NCBI GenBank assembly: GCA_958366705.1
Contig: CATXCB010000006.1
Coordinates: forward strand, 72,306-136,305
Reading direction: 5' to 3'
Source of the DNA: an uncultured bacterium
GTDB lineage: Bacteria; Cyanobacteriota; Vampirovibrionia; Gastranaerophilales; Gastranaerophilaceae
DNA length: 64,000 nt
Part shown: positions 54,297 through 62,686 of the stretch, piece by piece
Layout: each line of letters opens with the position of its first letter
Numbering within the stretch: position 1 is the first letter of the stretch
Translations under genes and position numbers: made by a program
Notes under the pieces: generated by a model
What the model was told of the DNA's origin: nothing
Seen by the model: only the letters and a program-made list of their open reading frames with translations
The model's database searches: none

Positions 54297-54995
54297 CTAC
54301 TTCCCACTCCAAGGATAATCATCTTCAATCACCCAGCCGTCTTGCATAATAAGAGCTGTACACCAGTAACCTGCTTTACCTTTAGCACACGCTTTAGTAT
54401 TTGTCCCCATAACAGTACTTCGCTTATATGGTCCAAAACTCCAACTTGCAGGGGTTCCTAAATCACCTAAAGGTCGTAAACCATATTGCGGACTTAAGAA
54501 AAATAAAAAGGTATCCCTGCCAATTCTATTAGGTTTGGATAAGCCATTAACATCAATACCAACCCACATACCATTATCCACTGCAGAATTAAGATTTATA
54601 GTTATCATTGAACCGTTAATTAGTGTAAAGTGACAGAAATTACCACCATTGTATGTAGTTCCAGTATAATTAGAACCATTTAATATTTTTCTTGGAGCTA
54701 ATTTATTTAACTCAGAAGTTGAATAAACATTCATAGATTTTACATAATTTTGCATATATTTTTCAAAAAAAGCTTTACCAGTCAGAGTTGTATCCCACAA
54801 ATCAAATCCACCGTTATCATCTTCGGAAAGTTTTACCGCCTGTTGAAAAATACTATATGATTCTTTTAATTGCGCTGCAACCTGTTTTTTTTGATAATTA
54901 GTAATCAGCATAGGAATTGTCATCGCGGCAACTACACCAATAATACCAAGAGTTAACAAAACCTCAGCCAGAGTAAATCCTAAATTCTTTTTCAT
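54297..54995 (-). CDS. Type IV pilin-like (pseudopilin) protein C
   Basis: A 232-residue protein with GFTLAEVLLTLGIIGVVAAM after MKKNL, the canonical prepilin signal. The globular part ends CTALIMQDGWVIEDDYPWSG, resembling the ends of proteins B and D. A cysteine pair (NFCHF, KACAKGKAGYWC) is present. It is divergent from an XRE-type frame at 55082. Confidence 0.88.
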   Translation of the reverse strand: MKKNLGFTLAEVLLTLGIIGVVAAMTIPMLITNYQKKQVAAQLKESYSIFQQAVKLSEDDNGGFDLWDTTLTGKAFFEKYMQNYVKSMNVYSTSELNKLAPRKILNGSNYTGTTYNGGNFCHFTLINGSMITINLNSAVDNGMWVGIDVNGLSKPNRIGRDTFLFFLSPQYGLRPLGDLGTPASWSFGPYKRSTVMGTNTKACAKGKAGYWCTALIMQDGWVIEDDYPWSGK

Positions 54996-55055
54996 AAACG
55001 CACCTTTTTGTTCTCTTTTAGACTACATCCTTTTGCGGAACCACAACATAAAATA

Positions 55056-55082
55056 TTTTTGTAAACAATAAGACTACAAAAA
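55056..55082. promoter_or_regulatory. Divergent pseudopilin/XRE control region C
   Basis: TTTTTGTA (55056-55063) and TACAAAAA (55075-55082) form a perfect 8 bp inverted repeat between the pseudopilin C gene and the XRE frame, comparable in position to the palindromes at the other pseudopilin loci. Confidence 0.45.
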
Positions 55083-55279
55083 TTTACAATTTAGGGAGAA
55101 AGATTTTTGCAAGACGCAAAGAACTCGGATTATCACAAAACACTCTTGCCGAAAAACTTGATATTTCAAGAGAACATCTTGCAAAAATAGAAACGGCAAA
55201 ACGCACAGTGAGTCTGGACTTATTAATTGATATTGCCGAGGCTTTAGAAACTTCTGTTAAGGAACTTATTGACTTTTAG
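55082..55279 (+). CDS. XRE-type HTH frame without a canonical start codon
   Basis: This open frame encodes RKIFARRKELGLSQNTLAEK, LDISREHLAKIETAKRTVSL and a DLLIDIAEALETSVKELIDF end, a complete Cro/C1-type HTH of about 60 residues. The frame runs from the stop at 55049 and contains no ATG, GTG or TTG before the domain. ATT at 55082 or 55103 (the latter after GGGAG) would be non-standard starts. Either a rare start is used or the start codon has been lost. Divergent from pseudopilin C. Confidence 0.6.
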   Translation: MYNLGRKIFARRKELGLSQNTLAEKLDISREHLAKIETAKRTVSLDLLIDIAEALETSVKELIDF

Positions 55280-55333
55280 TATTCAATTTACCCGAAAAAA
55301 ACTTTATGATACTATTAGAAAAAAGGAGTCTCA

Positions 55334-55855
55334 ATGATAAATAAGCTTATAATTTTTTCAGGAAAACAATATTCGGGAAAAGATACTGTTGCTAAAATAA
55401 TGCTTGAAAAAATGCCTGAATTCAGACGATGCGCAATGGGCGATATTATAAAATTAACTTATGGAAAAGAAAAAGGTTTAACTCTTGAGGAGATAGAAAA
55501 AAATAAAGCGATATATAGAGCTGATTTAATAAAACTTGGGAACCAGGGCCGTGCACAATCACCGGACTACTGGTTGAAAAAAATTATAGAACAAGACGGA
55601 AATATAATGGTTACAGACGTAAGAGTTCAACATGAATATGATGTATTCAAAAAAGCAGGTGCAAAAACCATACGTGTTGAAGCTTCAAGAGAAACCCGAA
55701 TAAAACGCGGCGAATTGGTCGGAGAAAATGATATCACAGAAATAGGACTTGATAACATTAAAGATTGGGATTTTATAATCGATAACAATTCAACATACGA
55801 AAATCTTACCAAACAAGTTGATTTAATTATTAACAAGCTAAAAAAAATATTCTAG
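55334..55855 (+). CDS. P-loop nucleoside/phosphomevalonate kinase-like protein
   Basis: A 173-residue kinase with Walker A GKQYSGKDTVAK (residues 10-21), a lid-like YRADLIKLGNQGR segment and VTDVRVQHEYDVFKKAG near 94-110, ending WDFIIDNNSTYENL. The layout matches deoxynucleoside monophosphate kinases of phages and the phosphomevalonate kinase-type fold. Strong ribosome-binding site AAAAGGAG. The precise substrate is uncertain. Confidence 0.75.
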   Translation: MINKLIIFSGKQYSGKDTVAKIMLEKMPEFRRCAMGDIIKLTYGKEKGLTLEEIEKNKAIYRADLIKLGNQGRAQSPDYWLKKIIEQDGNIMVTDVRVQHEYDVFKKAGAKTIRVEASRETRIKRGELVGENDITEIGLDNIKDWDFIIDNNSTYENLTKQVDLIINKLKKIF

Positions 55856-55883
55856 TTTAGATTTTTCAAAACTTAACACTAAA

Positions 55884-56153
55884 TTAAGGACAAAGAGACT
55901 CCCAATCAGGTTCATCAGTATCTTCACCAGGTTCCAAAATATACTCACCACGTTCAAGCATTACCATCAGCGTAAGTCTTAACTGCCTTTTATAATTTTC
56001 TCTGGCTCTTGCCAGCGTTTTAGCGCAAAATGTAAAACTTGGAATTTCTTTTATTTCAATATAAAAGTATGGATTCCCGTCAAAATCTAAATCCTGTCCT
56101 TCAATCAGCGTCCAATTGAGACCTAAATAATAATCTAAATCTTTTTCTGTCAT
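55884..56153 (-). CDS. HicB-like small protein
   Basis: An 89-residue protein. YFYIEIKEIPSFTFCAKTLA followed by RARENYKRQLRLTLMVMLER and GEYILEP fits the HicB-type fold (strands, a helix, then a G-x-x-I-x-x-P end). No HicA toxin lies nearby, so a toxin-antitoxin role is doubtful. It follows the GerMN gene by about 20 bases on the same strand. Confidence 0.6.
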   Translation of the reverse strand: MTEKDLDYYLGLNWTLIEGQDLDFDGNPYFYIEIKEIPSFTFCAKTLARARENYKRQLRLTLMVMLERGEYILEPGEDTDEPDWESLCP

Positions 56154-56174
56154 ATAACTCTTTTTAATACCAAA

Positions 56175-56774
56175 CTAATTATCTAAAGATGAATTACTCA
56201 AAGGCTGCGACAGCATAATACCTTCACCGCCGACAACATCTGCCTGCTGACCGTCAATATACAAGTATACAGGTACCTTTGAATTTAAATTAACAGTTTT
56301 TATTAATTGATACAACCTTTTGTACAAACTATCTGTACCACCGCCATTAACAAAAGCTGAATTCAAATTTACAATCACTTTATTTTGCTGCTCTGTAATA
56401 TTTATAATTTCCGCACCTGATGGAACTTCCGTATAAACTCCGCGCTGTTTTTCTTCTAATTTTGGCCCCAGAATCAATGATGTAACTGCAAATTTCAACT
56501 TTGAACCATCTACATCCTTATTATAAACACGTTTTACAGCTTTATAAACTTCTTCATTATGTTCATTTTTGCCTATAAAATAAATATTAACATATTCTTT
56601 TGCTTTAACTTCCGGTTGCTCAGCTACTTCTTCTACAACAGAACGCTCTGAAACTTGTATGTCATCAGCTTTTATCTCCGGTTTTGGCATAAATACATTA
56701 AACGCAACAAGTCCAATAACCACCAGCATACAAAAACCGATAAATACTAACATAAATTTTTGATTCTTATTCAT
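56175..56774 (-). CDS. GerMN-domain membrane-anchored protein
   Basis: A 199-residue protein with one N-terminal membrane helix (FMLVFIGFCMLVVIGLVAFN) and a GerMN domain at about 75-190 (LILGPKLEEKQRGVYTEVPS, VIVNLNSAFVNGGGTDSLYK, PVYLYIDGQQADVVGGEG). GerMN domains occur in spore germination and many envelope proteins. The ATG at 56774 is chosen over GTG at 56777; AAGGA precedes. Periplasmic role inferred. Confidence 0.85.
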   Translation of the reverse strand: MNKNQKFMLVFIGFCMLVVIGLVAFNVFMPKPEIKADDIQVSERSVVEEVAEQPEVKAKEYVNIYFIGKNEHNEEVYKAVKRVYNKDVDGSKLKFAVTSLILGPKLEEKQRGVYTEVPSGAEIINITEQQNKVIVNLNSAFVNGGGTDSLYKRLYQLIKTVNLNSKVPVYLYIDGQQADVVGGEGIMLSQPLSNSSLDN

Positions 56775-56786
56775 CACTAATCCTTT

Positions 56787-57635
56787 TTAGTCTTTTGGAA
56801 TTACCACAACTCCATCCGCTACAATTGAGTTATTTCTTATATCGACATTTTCTACAGAAACTTTAGCATCTTTATTATCTAAAATATTAACAGAGAAATC
56901 AAGCGGATTTAAATAATTTAAAATAAAATCAACTTTCTTCATATCCAAAACAAATGAATCTGATATGAGTTTTGTATTTACAAAATCAATTTTACCATTT
57001 TTAACACAAAGATCTGAATTCATAATTAACCTTTGTTCTTTTCGCACAAAAGGAATAGACAACCCGATAACATAATATAACTTGTTAGCTTTTATAGATA
57101 TTTTACTGGAAGAAATCTTTAACCCAACACCATACGAATTTGCGATATTATTCAAATCATTAATAATTTTCTGATATCTATTTGACTTAATCGTTTTATT
57201 TATGTCTGAATCTTTCATAACAAATTTAAATGCCATTGGAAAATCTTCCATAAATACGACATCACCATCTGCCTGTTTAATATAATTAAAATCACACAAT
57301 GTAGACATATATAAATCAGACATATAAATATCATTAATATTTACATTTCTTCCTGAAACACTCAAAGATTTAAATATACCATTTTTCAAATCTTTTGAAC
57401 TATATGAGTCTAATTTAACCTCTAAAAAATCATTCTTAGCAACCTTAGAAATTTCCCGTTTTAAAAGCCTTTGAGCCGCTTTCTCTGTCATAAAATTCAG
57501 ACCGGAAACACCACTCAAAAATGTTCTAAAACCTGAATTCATATTATATGGTTCTACGCAATTATACTCACAAGCGGCCATTGACACTGAATTTGTTAAC
57601 AATAGCATGCCCAGTAATAAAATAATCTTTTTCAT
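56787..57635 (-). CDS. Exported DUF2993/LmeA-like protein
   Basis: A 282-residue protein with a signal peptide (IILLLGMLLLTNSVSMA). The rest is rich in alternating strands, with LNFMTEKAAQRLLKREISKV and FKSLSVSGRNVNINDIYMSD, compatible with the LmeA/DUF2993 lipid-binding fold. It starts just after truB, six bases from its stop, so it is in the rbfA-truB operon. Function uncertain. Confidence 0.6.
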   Translation of the reverse strand: MKKIILLLGMLLLTNSVSMAACEYNCVEPYNMNSGFRTFLSGVSGLNFMTEKAAQRLLKREISKVAKNDFLEVKLDSYSSKDLKNGIFKSLSVSGRNVNINDIYMSDLYMSTLCDFNYIKQADGDVVFMEDFPMAFKFVMKDSDINKTIKSNRYQKIINDLNNIANSYGVGLKISSSKISIKANKLYYVIGLSIPFVRKEQRLIMNSDLCVKNGKIDFVNTKLISDSFVLDMKKVDFILNYLNPLDFSVNILDNKDAKVSVENVDIRNNSIVADGVVVIPKD

Positions 57636-57641
57636 AACACC

Positions 57642-58541
57642 TCAACAAAAAACTTTTTTAACCAGAATTTTATCTTGATTAACCTTACCTACAGCATATA
57701 TTTTAGCACCATAAAGTAAAATTACAACATCTAAATTATTAAACCCTTGATTTTCAATACTCATACCATGCGAAACTAAATTTTTTTGAGTCTCATCTAA
57801 TTCAAACACCGGCAAATTTAAAACATCAACAGGATTAATCAAATGGTTAACTACCACTGACAACCCTGATAAATCCTCAAGCCGTATAGCTGTCTCAACT
57901 TTAAACTTTCCGGCCTTAGTCCTTTCCAGAGCAGTCAAATATCCACCGCAACCTAACATCCTACCTACATCATAAGCAATAGAACGAATATAAGTACCTT
58001 TTGAACATGCAACAAGCAGTTTTGCGCTTTGTGTTTCTACGTCAAAATCTAACAACTCCAATTTCGAAATAAAAACCTTGCGTGGCTCAATTTCAACTTC
58101 TTCACCTTTTCGGGCGTATTCATACAACTTTTTACCATTCACTTTTACAGCTGAATATATTGGAGGAAGTTGCATTATCTCACCTCGGAAATTACCAAGA
58201 ACATCTTCAACCTCATCTTGATTAACTCTTTTATCAAAAGTCGCTGTAACTTCTCCATCTATATCATAACTATCAGTATTTTTTCCAAATTGCACAGTTG
58301 CAAGATACTCTTTATCATCCTCAAGATACTCTATTAATCTTGTAGCCTTTCCGATACACACAGGAAGAACTCCAGTCGCAAAAGGATCTAAAGTTCCGGT
58401 GTGACCTATTTGTTTAACTTTAGTGACACGACGCAGTTTGGCAACAACATCGTGAGATGTTAAACCTTTTGGTTTGTATACATTTAAAAACCCAAACGGT
58501 AAAACTGCGGTATCCAAAACCATTCCCCTATTATATTTCAC
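57642..58541 (-). CDS. truB: tRNA pseudouridine-55 synthase
   Basis: A 299-residue TruB. GFLNVYKPKGLTSHDVV near the N-terminus and GHTGTLDPFATGVLPVCIGK with the catalytic aspartate are diagnostic. A PUA-like C-terminal tail is present. The annotated start is GTG overlapping the end of rbfA by 11 bases; an ATG six codons downstream (58523) is an alternative. It makes pseudouridine 55 in tRNA. Confidence 0.94.
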   Translation of the reverse strand: MKYNRGMVLDTAVLPFGFLNVYKPKGLTSHDVVAKLRRVTKVKQIGHTGTLDPFATGVLPVCIGKATRLIEYLEDDKEYLATVQFGKNTDSYDIDGEVTATFDKRVNQDEVEDVLGNFRGEIMQLPPIYSAVKVNGKKLYEYARKGEEVEIEPRKVFISKLELLDFDVETQSAKLLVACSKGTYIRSIAYDVGRMLGCGGYLTALERTKAGKFKVETAIRLEDLSGLSVVVNHLINPVDVLNLPVFELDETQKNLVSHGMSIENQGFNNLDVVILLYGAKIYAVGKVNQDKILVKKVFC

Positions 58542-58875
58542 CGCGAGAGATTTTATTAATCAATTCTGTAACTCTTGCACCCTCTTCAAGCCCGTTTGAA
58601 TATACAAAACGAAGTTCTGGGGTAAGACGGAGTCTAAGCATTTTGCCAACATGGTATCTTATATTCGGAGTACTTTTTTCTATAACCGATTTTGATTTTT
58701 CAATTTGTTCATCTGAGCCAAGAACACTGTATATAACTTTAGCATAAGAATTGTCATGTGAGACTTCTACATCAATAATAGATACAACACCTTCTAAACC
58801 TCTGACTTCTTTTCTCAAAATTTCAGAGATATCGCGCATCAATTCTTTTCTAACTCTTTCGTTTCGTAATGTCAT
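58531..58875 (-). CDS. rbfA: Ribosome-binding factor A
   Basis: A 114-residue KH-fold protein beginning RNERVRKELMRDISEILRKE, then GVVSIIDVEVSHDNSYAKVI. RbfA matures 16S rRNA in the 30S subunit. AAGGAGA precedes the ATG. It lies with truB in the expected order, but the usual upstream infB is separated from it by a pseudopilin/HTH pair. Confidence 0.92.
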   Translation of the reverse strand: MTLRNERVRKELMRDISEILRKEVRGLEGVVSIIDVEVSHDNSYAKVIYSVLGSDEQIEKSKSVIEKSTPNIRYHVGKMLRLRLTPELRFVYSNGLEEGARVTELINKISRGEI

Positions 58876-58921
58876 AAATTTCTCCTTAGTTAAAAAAATT
58901 ATAACATAAAATTAAATATTT

Positions 58922-59146
58922 TTACTTACCCAGCCTGATTTCATCAAAATCAATATAGATTCTGTAACCTAAAATTTTACAAATTAACTTCATCTCTGAA
59001 TATCTTAAAGATTCATCTTTAAGCTTGTGAGAAAGTAAACTTTGTGAATAATTTTTCCCACTTAATTCAGTCATTCTTTTTGCCAAATCAGTTAAGGTCA
59101 TACTTTTTAATATTAACATAATTTTGACTTCCTCCCGAACATTCAT
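58922..59146 (-). CDS. Small HTH-like regulator paired with degenerate pseudopilin D
   Basis: A 74-residue protein with EEVKIMLILKSMTLTDLAKR, SQSLLSHKLKDESLRYSEMK and ILGYRIYIDF, a paralog of the 48783 protein. A TATAAT lies ten bases before the ATG on the minus strand and no ribosome-binding site is visible. It is divergent from the broken pseudopilin at 59214 and lies directly upstream of rbfA. Confidence 0.75.
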   Translation of the reverse strand: MNVREEVKIMLILKSMTLTDLAKRMTELSGKNYSQSLLSHKLKDESLRYSEMKLICKILGYRIYIDFDEIRLGK

Positions 59147-59180
59147 ATATAAATTATAAATTCGATTGACTATATATGAA
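59143..59180. promoter_or_regulatory. Divergent pseudopilin/HTH control region D
   Basis: TTCATATATA (59143-59152) and TATATATGAA (59171-59180) form a perfect 10 bp inverted repeat; the left arm overlaps the HTH start codon. It is a candidate operator. Confidence 0.5.
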
Positions 59181-59213
59181 ATATATTCATATTACAGTTA
59201 CAATGGAGGGATT

Positions 59214-59871
59214 ATGAAAAAAGGTTTTACACTTGCAGAAGTCTTGATCACACTAGGAATAATAGGTGTTGTAGCAGCAATGACAATTCCCGGGCTTATT
59301 ACAAAATGGCATAAACAGGCTACAGCTGCAAAGTAAAAAAATTTTATTCATCCATTAACCAAACAATTCGACTTTCTTCTGTAGAAAATGAAGAGCCTGA
59401 AAGCTGGACACTTCCGGCTAAGCGTAATAACTATAATGAAAATAAACTTTATTATAATACATATTTTGCACCATATATGAAAACGATGGCAATGAAAAAA
59501 GTGAAAGTCGGTTCTTCTGATTATACAAACTCTCTGGCTGTAGCATTAATGGACGGCGGAGGGCTTTGGAAGAAACAACGATGAAATTTTGGTATATTAC
59601 AGACTATAAAGAATTAGAGAAACCAGATTTTCATAAAAACCCAAGAATATTCTTCGAATTTCAATTAGGAAAAAGAAACAGCAAAGCAGAAAGTTCAAGA
59701 ACAGACAAAAATTTCATTGTTCCATTCACCTTTCAATGGGACGGAAACTACGAAAGTTTGAAAACCAATCCTAAATATGGTTGCTCAAGATCGGCAACCA
59801 ACAGAGCTGCTTACTGCACAAAACTATTAATGATTAATAACTGGGTTATTACACCTGATTATCAATGGTAG
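59214..59871 (+). pseudogene. Degenerate type IV pilin-like (pseudopilin) gene D
   Basis: The ATG follows GGAGGG and encodes MKKGFTLAEVLITLGIIGVV, a perfect prepilin signal, but the frame stops after 40 residues at a TAA (59335 region). A one-base change near 59331 would open VKKFYSSINQTIRLSSVENE onwards. That frame runs to LMDGGGLWKKQR and a stop near 59583, and the protein continues in a third frame from 59566 to a typical pseudopilin end (CTKLLMINNWVITPDYQW). At least two frameshifts therefore separate three fragments of one gene. Sequence error at homopolymers is possible but two shifts favour decay. Confidence 0.85.
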
Positions 59872-59881
59872 TTACCCAAAT

Positions 59882-62440
59882 TTACAAGCTTTTTCTTTCA
59901 ACTTCTTCTTTGGTTGAAACTTCGATAATATCACCAACTTGGATATCATTGAATTTACTGAAGGAAATACCGCACTCAAAACCCTGGGCAACTTCTTTTA
60001 CATCATCTTTGAAACGTTTCAACTGGTCAATTGCACCACGGAAGATTTCTTCACCATTACGAACAAGAACAGCATCTTTTGAACGTACAATTTTACCTTC
60101 TAAGACATAACAACCTGCAATTTTATTTGTTTTACCGATTGTAAATACCTGACGAACTTCCGCTTTACCAAGTTCAACTTCCTTAATTTCAGGTTCAAGA
60201 AGTGATAACAAAGTTTTTTCAACATCTTCTAACAATTGATAAATAATTTCATATTTCTTAATTGTAACCCCTTCTCTTTCAGCAGAAGCAAGAGCATTTC
60301 CATCTTCTTTAACAGTAAATCCAAGAATCAAAGCACCTGATGCTGAAGCAAGCATAACGTCTGCTTCTGAAATATCACCTACACCAACGTGAATAATTTT
60401 TGTAGTAATTTCTTTAGATTCGACCTGAGCAATTGCCTGAGCAACAGCTTCGGCTGAACCGTGAGTATTTGCTTTGATAATTAAATTCAATTGCGGAATA
60501 TCTTCATCTCCAGCAACAGCTTCACGTCTGATATGAGCCGGAAGCATTGCTTCAAGACGCTTGTCACGTTCTTTTTCTTTTCGTTCAGAAATAATAGCTT
60601 TCATTTCTTTTTCGTTTTTAACAACTTCAAAATAATCACCCGCCTGAGGAACTTCTGACAAACCTAAAACCTCAACCGGCGTTGATGGTTCAGCCTTTTG
60701 AATTCTTTCGCCGCTATCAGATAATAATGCACGAACTCTACCGCAAGCCGTACCGACAACAATACAGTTACCGGCTCTTAATGTTCCATTTTGAACAAGC
60801 AATGTAGCAACAGGACCTTTACCTTTATCAAGATTCGCCTCAATAACAACCCCTGAAGCCTCAGCTTTTGGATTAGCTTTCAAATCCTGAACATCAGCAA
60901 CAAGCAAGATATATTCTAACAATTCATCTATACCTGTACCTTGAAGAGCTGATACTTTAACAGTAATAGTATCGCCGCCCCAATCTTCAGGAACCAAACC
61001 ATGCTCTGTTAATTGCTGCAATACTCTATCTGGGTTTGCACCAGGTTTATCAATCTTGTTAACTGCAACAATAATAGGTATTTCAGCAGCTTTAGCATGG
61101 TTAATAGCTTCAATTGTTTGAGGCATAATACCATCATCTGCAGCTACAACAAGAATTGCAATATCTGTAGCTTTAGCACCGCGTGCTCTCATTTCTGTAA
61201 ATGCTTCGTGCCCCGGAGTGTCTAAAAATACGATTTTCTTTTCATTCTTGTCGCCAAGATAAACTGTATATGCACCGATAGACTGTGTAATACCTCCGAC
61301 TTCTGAAGCTACAATTTTATGTTTAGAAGCTCTGATACTGTCTAATAATGTAGTTTTACCATGGTCAACGTGCCCCATAATACTTATAACAGGAGCGCGT
61401 TTTTTCAATAATTTTTTATCAATTTCAGACAAAGCTTTTGCTTTTTCTTCCTTTTCTAATTCTTGTTCAATATACGCATCCAAATCTTCTTCTAAGACTT
61501 CAAGACCGTATTCTGCACAGACTTTTTTAATAACATCAACATCTATAAGCTGGTTAACAGTTGCCATAACTCCATTTAGCATTAAAAATTTTACAATTTC
61601 TGCCGGAGTTTTTTTAATTTTTTCAGACAATTCTGAAATTGTCATAGCCTGATTAACTACAATTTGTGTAACTTCTTCAACAGCTTCAACTTTTTGAACT
61701 TTCTTTTTATGGTGTTGAGCTGCAGCTTTTTCTAAAGAAATTCTTTCCTGCTCTTCTTTTTTAGAATTAAAATCTTTTTCTTTTTTCTTACCGTCAGATT
61801 TACGTTTTACAGGACCTTTATTATCATAAATTTCTTGCGGAATTATACGGCGCTGAAGCGGTTTTTTACCTGAAGAATCTTTACCGTCAGCTTGAGCAGA
61901 AGCAGGTCTTTGCGGCCTGTCACCTTTTGGAGTGAACTTTCTGTCTCCGGATTGTGAACGCTCACCGCGTGAAGAAAACTTTCTTTCGCCGTCTTGATTT
62001 TTACCATAACTTTTTTTAGCTGTTTTATCAGCTGAATCAGATTCAGTTTTAACAACTGCCGGTTTTCTAGGAGCGCGTCTCACAATTTCCAGACGACTAA
62101 CAGGTTTTACGACTTCTACTTTAGGACGTTCAACTTTTTCTATAACAGGCGCTTTTGCAGCCTCTACAGGTTTTTCTTCTGTTTTTTGCGAATCAACATC
62201 CTCTTTTACCGGAGGTTCAGCATGTTTTGCTTTTTTAACAACAAAAGCTTTTGGCTTAGCTGTTTTCTTTACACCGCCATCAGCAATAAAGGTTTTAAGT
62301 CTTTTTATTTGCTCTTGAGTAACAGTACTTGAGTGAGTTTTATTAGTAACTCCAATTTTTGCGAACTTTTCAACGACTTCTTTGCTTGGAAGCCCGAGTT
62401 CTTTTGCTAATTCACTTATTCTAACTGTTTCGTAACTCAT
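59882..62440 (-). CDS. infB: Translation initiation factor IF-2
   Basis: An 852-residue IF-2. A charged, lysine-rich N-terminal third is followed by the GTPase with GHVDHGKTTLLD, DTPGHEAF and NKID, then the beta-barrel domains. It brings initiator tRNA to the 30S subunit. AAAGGA lies before the ATG. It overlaps rnpM/ylxR by 20 bases. Full length and intact. Confidence 0.97.
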   Translation of the reverse strand: MSYETVRISELAKELGLPSKEVVEKFAKIGVTNKTHSSTVTQEQIKRLKTFIADGGVKKTAKPKAFVVKKAKHAEPPVKEDVDSQKTEEKPVEAAKAPVIEKVERPKVEVVKPVSRLEIVRRAPRKPAVVKTESDSADKTAKKSYGKNQDGERKFSSRGERSQSGDRKFTPKGDRPQRPASAQADGKDSSGKKPLQRRIIPQEIYDNKGPVKRKSDGKKKEKDFNSKKEEQERISLEKAAAQHHKKKVQKVEAVEEVTQIVVNQAMTISELSEKIKKTPAEIVKFLMLNGVMATVNQLIDVDVIKKVCAEYGLEVLEEDLDAYIEQELEKEEKAKALSEIDKKLLKKRAPVISIMGHVDHGKTTLLDSIRASKHKIVASEVGGITQSIGAYTVYLGDKNEKKIVFLDTPGHEAFTEMRARGAKATDIAILVVAADDGIMPQTIEAINHAKAAEIPIIVAVNKIDKPGANPDRVLQQLTEHGLVPEDWGGDTITVKVSALQGTGIDELLEYILLVADVQDLKANPKAEASGVVIEANLDKGKGPVATLLVQNGTLRAGNCIVVGTACGRVRALLSDSGERIQKAEPSTPVEVLGLSEVPQAGDYFEVVKNEKEMKAIISERKEKERDKRLEAMLPAHIRREAVAGDEDIPQLNLIIKANTHGSAEAVAQAIAQVESKEITTKIIHVGVGDISEADVMLASASGALILGFTVKEDGNALASAEREGVTIKKYEIIYQLLEDVEKTLLSLLEPEIKEVELGKAEVRQVFTIGKTNKIAGCYVLEGKIVRSKDAVLVRNGEEIFRGAIDQLKRFKDDVKEVAQGFECGISFSKFNDIQVGDIIEVSTKEEVERKSL

Positions 62441-62675
62441 CTAGTAACTGTCCTTTCAATTCGTTTGGTATAGAAGCTTTCAGATGTTTTTCAAGTCTAT
62501 TTTTTTTGAATGCTGATTCTATACACGCTTCATTATAGCAAAGATATGCAGATCTGCCAAATGTTACAGAATCCGGATTTATAACGACATTTCCGTTAGT
62601 ATTACTTGCGGTAATTTTAATTAATTCATTCCTATCTTTAATTTTCCAACAACTAACACAACGTCTGTCTGTCAA
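62421..62675 (-). CDS. ylxR: YlxR/RnpM family protein
   Basis: An 84-residue protein with RRCVSCWKIKDRNELIKI at the N-terminus and GRSAYLCYNEACIESAFKKN, the conserved YlxR signature. Members bind RNA and, in Bacillus, modulate RNase P. Its position before infB is the usual one. Twelve bases after prfA, overlapping infB by 20. Confidence 0.92.
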   Translation of the reverse strand: MTDRRCVSCWKIKDRNELIKITASNTNGNVVINPDSVTFGRSAYLCYNEACIESAFKKNRLEKHLKASIPNELKGQLLDELRNS

Positions 62676-62686
62676 TTAGTATTCTC

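Noticed and set aside
55884..56153. HicAB toxin-antitoxin pair
   Set aside because: Only a HicB-like fold is visible; no HicA-sized toxin gene is adjacent, so no pair is called.
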